Notes under the pieces: model-generated
Seen by the model: the letters and a program-made list of their open reading frames with translations, nothing else
The model's database searches: none
Told to the model about the DNA's origin: nothing
Assembly: GCA_031254385.1 (NCBI GenBank)
Contig: JAIRUO010000101.1
Span: 1 to 7,686, forward strand
Length of the DNA stretch: 7,686 bases
Source: Treponema sp.
GTDB lineage: Bacteria > Spirochaetota > Spirochaetia > Treponematales > Breznakiellaceae
Direction: 5' to 3'
Shown: piece after piece, positions 6,391 to 7,686 of the stretch
How the letters are laid out: the number at the start of each line of letters is the position of its first letter
Numbering within the stretch: the stretch's first letter is position 1
Made by a program: the position numbers and the translations under genes

Positions 6391-6857
6391 TGCGCGTATT
6401 CCTCTGCGTCTGTGGTGGTTTTACGGTGGCAATACCCACGGATTCCGTTTCTTCCCTCATGCTTTATGCAGAAGAGGCGGCGCAGATGGTGAAATATAAT
6501 GAGCAAAACCGTAATACCTATATTTCACTTCCCCTGCTACTAAAAATCCCTCCAGAGCAAATCCAGCACGGTATTGTTCTAAAAAAACCCGACAGCGGAG
6601 ATGACGATACAACTATTATGGAAGACAGAACGATACTCTTAACTACCAGAATCGACTGTGAAATTGATATTTCCGAAGGGGAAATATACCCCATACCAAA
6701 AGCATTCAGCCGTATGCGCTTTTCCATGCTGTTTAGTGGGATACTGTTTTCTTCGCGTCTGTACCCAGATCATGAGCTTTTAGATACCGAAGACACTCCG
6801 GTTTTCATTTTAAACCCCGGTCAATTGGTTCAAAGCATAAAGGAAGCGGCAGTATGA
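6390..6857 (+). CDS. Divergent CheW-like protein
   Basis: A 155-residue protein that I do not recognise at full-sequence level but which follows the CheW layout. It has an opening strand pair (FLCVCGGFTVAIPTDSV), a short hydrophobic ISLPLLL where CheW has its 'v.dL..ll' segment, GIVLKK, then ILLTTRIDCEIDISEGEIYPIP in place of the 'g.lvd.v..v..i....l.p.p' region, and a final PVFILNPGQLVQ strand and helix. The characteristic glycines and 'GxxnxRG' loop are missing, and an acidic insert (DSGDDDTT, about residues 69-76) is present. It has no membrane segment. ATG 6390 overlaps the cheW stop by one base and its own stop overlaps cheB by four. It is probably an accessory coupling or adaptation protein of the chemotaxis array; this is inferred from position and fold pattern. 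Confidence 0.6.
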   Translation: MRVFLCVCGGFTVAIPTDSVSSLMLYAEEAAQMVKYNEQNRNTYISLPLLLKIPPEQIQHGIVLKKPDSGDDDTTIMEDRTILLTTRIDCEIDISEGEIYPIPKAFSRMRFSMLFSGILFSSRLYPDHELLDTEDTPVFILNPGQLVQSIKEAAV

Positions 6858-7686
6858 TAAAGACATTGATTGTGGACGATAGTCGGGTTGTTCGGTCAAT
6901 ACTCAGAGACTTTCTTGAAAGCGACGGTTCCTTTGAAATTATAGGCGAGGCGGAGAATGGTGTTGACGGCGTTACGCAGGCGCAGTTCCTGAATCCCGAT
7001 CTGATTACCATGGATATTGAGATGCCGCTGATGAATGGGCTGGAAGCTATTGAAAAAATAAAGAAAAGCGTATCTTCCGCTATTGTTGTCATCAGCACTC
7101 ATGACACGGCAAAAATGGCTTATGATGCGACAGTAAAGGGCGCGCAGGAATTTTTCGCCAAGGATATATTCACCACACAAATGAGCCAACAGCAGCGAAA
7201 TGAGATATTGAATACTCTTAAGCAAATAACAGGTATCACAAAAAGAAACTCTGGGTATAAGGAAGCCCCTAAACAGGTACATATCAAGCCACGGCCGATC
7301 AACTGTGTAGTCATTGCTTCTTCCACAGGGGGACCAAAGGCCCTGTCCCAGTTATGCGCTGCGCTTCCGAAAAAATTTCCTGTTCCTATTATACTGGTTC
7401 AGCACAATACATCGGGATTCGATAAGGGGCTTGTGCAATGGCTTAATGAATACACGCCGCTTCAGGTGTATCTTGCCGAAGAAGGGGCAATCCCCGTTAA
7501 AGGAAACTTGTACATGGCACCCACAGATAGACATCTTGTGGTGAATACTAAGGGTATTGCATTTGATGACGGCAAACCAATTAATAACCAGAAGCCTGCG
7601 GCGGATCTGTTATTTAAAAGTGCAGCAGAGTTATACGGGAAATCGTTGGTGTCAGTAGTGCTTACCGGCATGGGCTATGATGGCGC
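6854..7686 (+). CDS. cheB: Chemotaxis response regulator / protein-glutamate methylesterase CheB (3' end outside window)
   Basis: 277 complete codons are visible before the right edge. CheB removes methyl groups from (and deamidates) chemoreceptors when phosphorylated by CheA, giving adaptation. The N-terminal receiver domain has acidic D8/D9, phosphoacceptor D54 (in TMDIEMPLMNG), S81 and K103. A linker of about 40 residues leads to the methylesterase domain, where the catalytic triad can be read as S157 (ASSTGG), H184 (VQH) and D276 (GMGYDG, just before the edge). Both active centres look intact. Unusual details are K103 followed by Asp where most receivers have Pro, and IASS for the common IGAS. 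ATG 6854 overlaps the preceding stop (ATGA) with AAGGA at 6840-6844. About 70 or more residues are probably missing. Confidence 0.95.
   Translation, partial: MIKTLIVDDSRVVRSILRDFLESDGSFEIIGEAENGVDGVTQAQFLNPDLITMDIEMPLMNGLEAIEKIKKSVSSAIVVISTHDTAKMAYDATVKGAQEFFAKDIFTTQMSQQQRNEILNTLKQITGITKRNSGYKEAPKQVHIKPRPINCVVIASSTGGPKALSQLCAALPKKFPVPIILVQHNTSGFDKGLVQWLNEYTPLQVYLAEEGAIPVKGNLYMAPTDRHLVVNTKGIAFDDGKPINNQKPAADLLFKSAAELYGKSLVSVVLTGMGYDG

Overview
The window carries eight genes, all on the + strand and packed with almost no intergenic space. The organism is a bacterium of medium GC content. A run of corrinoid-methyltransferase-like URO-D paralogues beside a chemotaxis cluster would suit an anaerobic, motile host. 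A spirochaete of the Treponema type (for example a gut or termite-gut relative) is my best guess, but this is inference: no rRNA or other taxonomic marker is present.

Layout: (1) 1-389, the C-terminal part of a HAD-superfamily 5'(3')-deoxyribonucleotidase, cut by the left edge. (2) 409-2681, a MoxR-type AAA+ ATPase followed by an overlapping DUF58 membrane protein. This is the core pair of a widespread but poorly understood envelope/metal-chaperone module, here without the usual VWA or transglutaminase partners in view. (3) 2678-5824, three consecutive, clearly different members of the URO-D (uroporphyrinogen decarboxylase-like) superfamily. They resemble the MtaA/CmuA-type corrinoid methyltransferase branch and not heme-biosynthetic HemE. 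The first starts inside the stop of the DUF58 gene (ATGA overlap). (4) 5825-5937, a 113-base gap holding a good sigma-70-like promoter and ribosome-binding site. (5) 5938-7686, a chemotaxis cluster: CheW, a second very divergent CheW-like protein, and the methylesterase CheB (cut by the right edge). Its genes overlap by 1 and 4 bases.

The first five complete genes look like one transcription unit (gaps of 33 bases or less, two overlaps). The chemotaxis genes look like a second unit with its own promoter. No terminator is visible between them. CheW would couple chemoreceptors to CheA, CheB would demethylate receptors for adaptation, and the CheW-like protein in between is probably an accessory coupling protein.

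The points most worth a second look are the three URO-D paralogues, which differ from one another at the metal-ligand positions and are linked to a MoxR-DUF58 pair, and a compact hairpin with a competing complement that covers the moxR stop codon and the likely ribosome-binding site of the DUF58 gene. I found no CRISPR array, mobile element, tRNA or rRNA.
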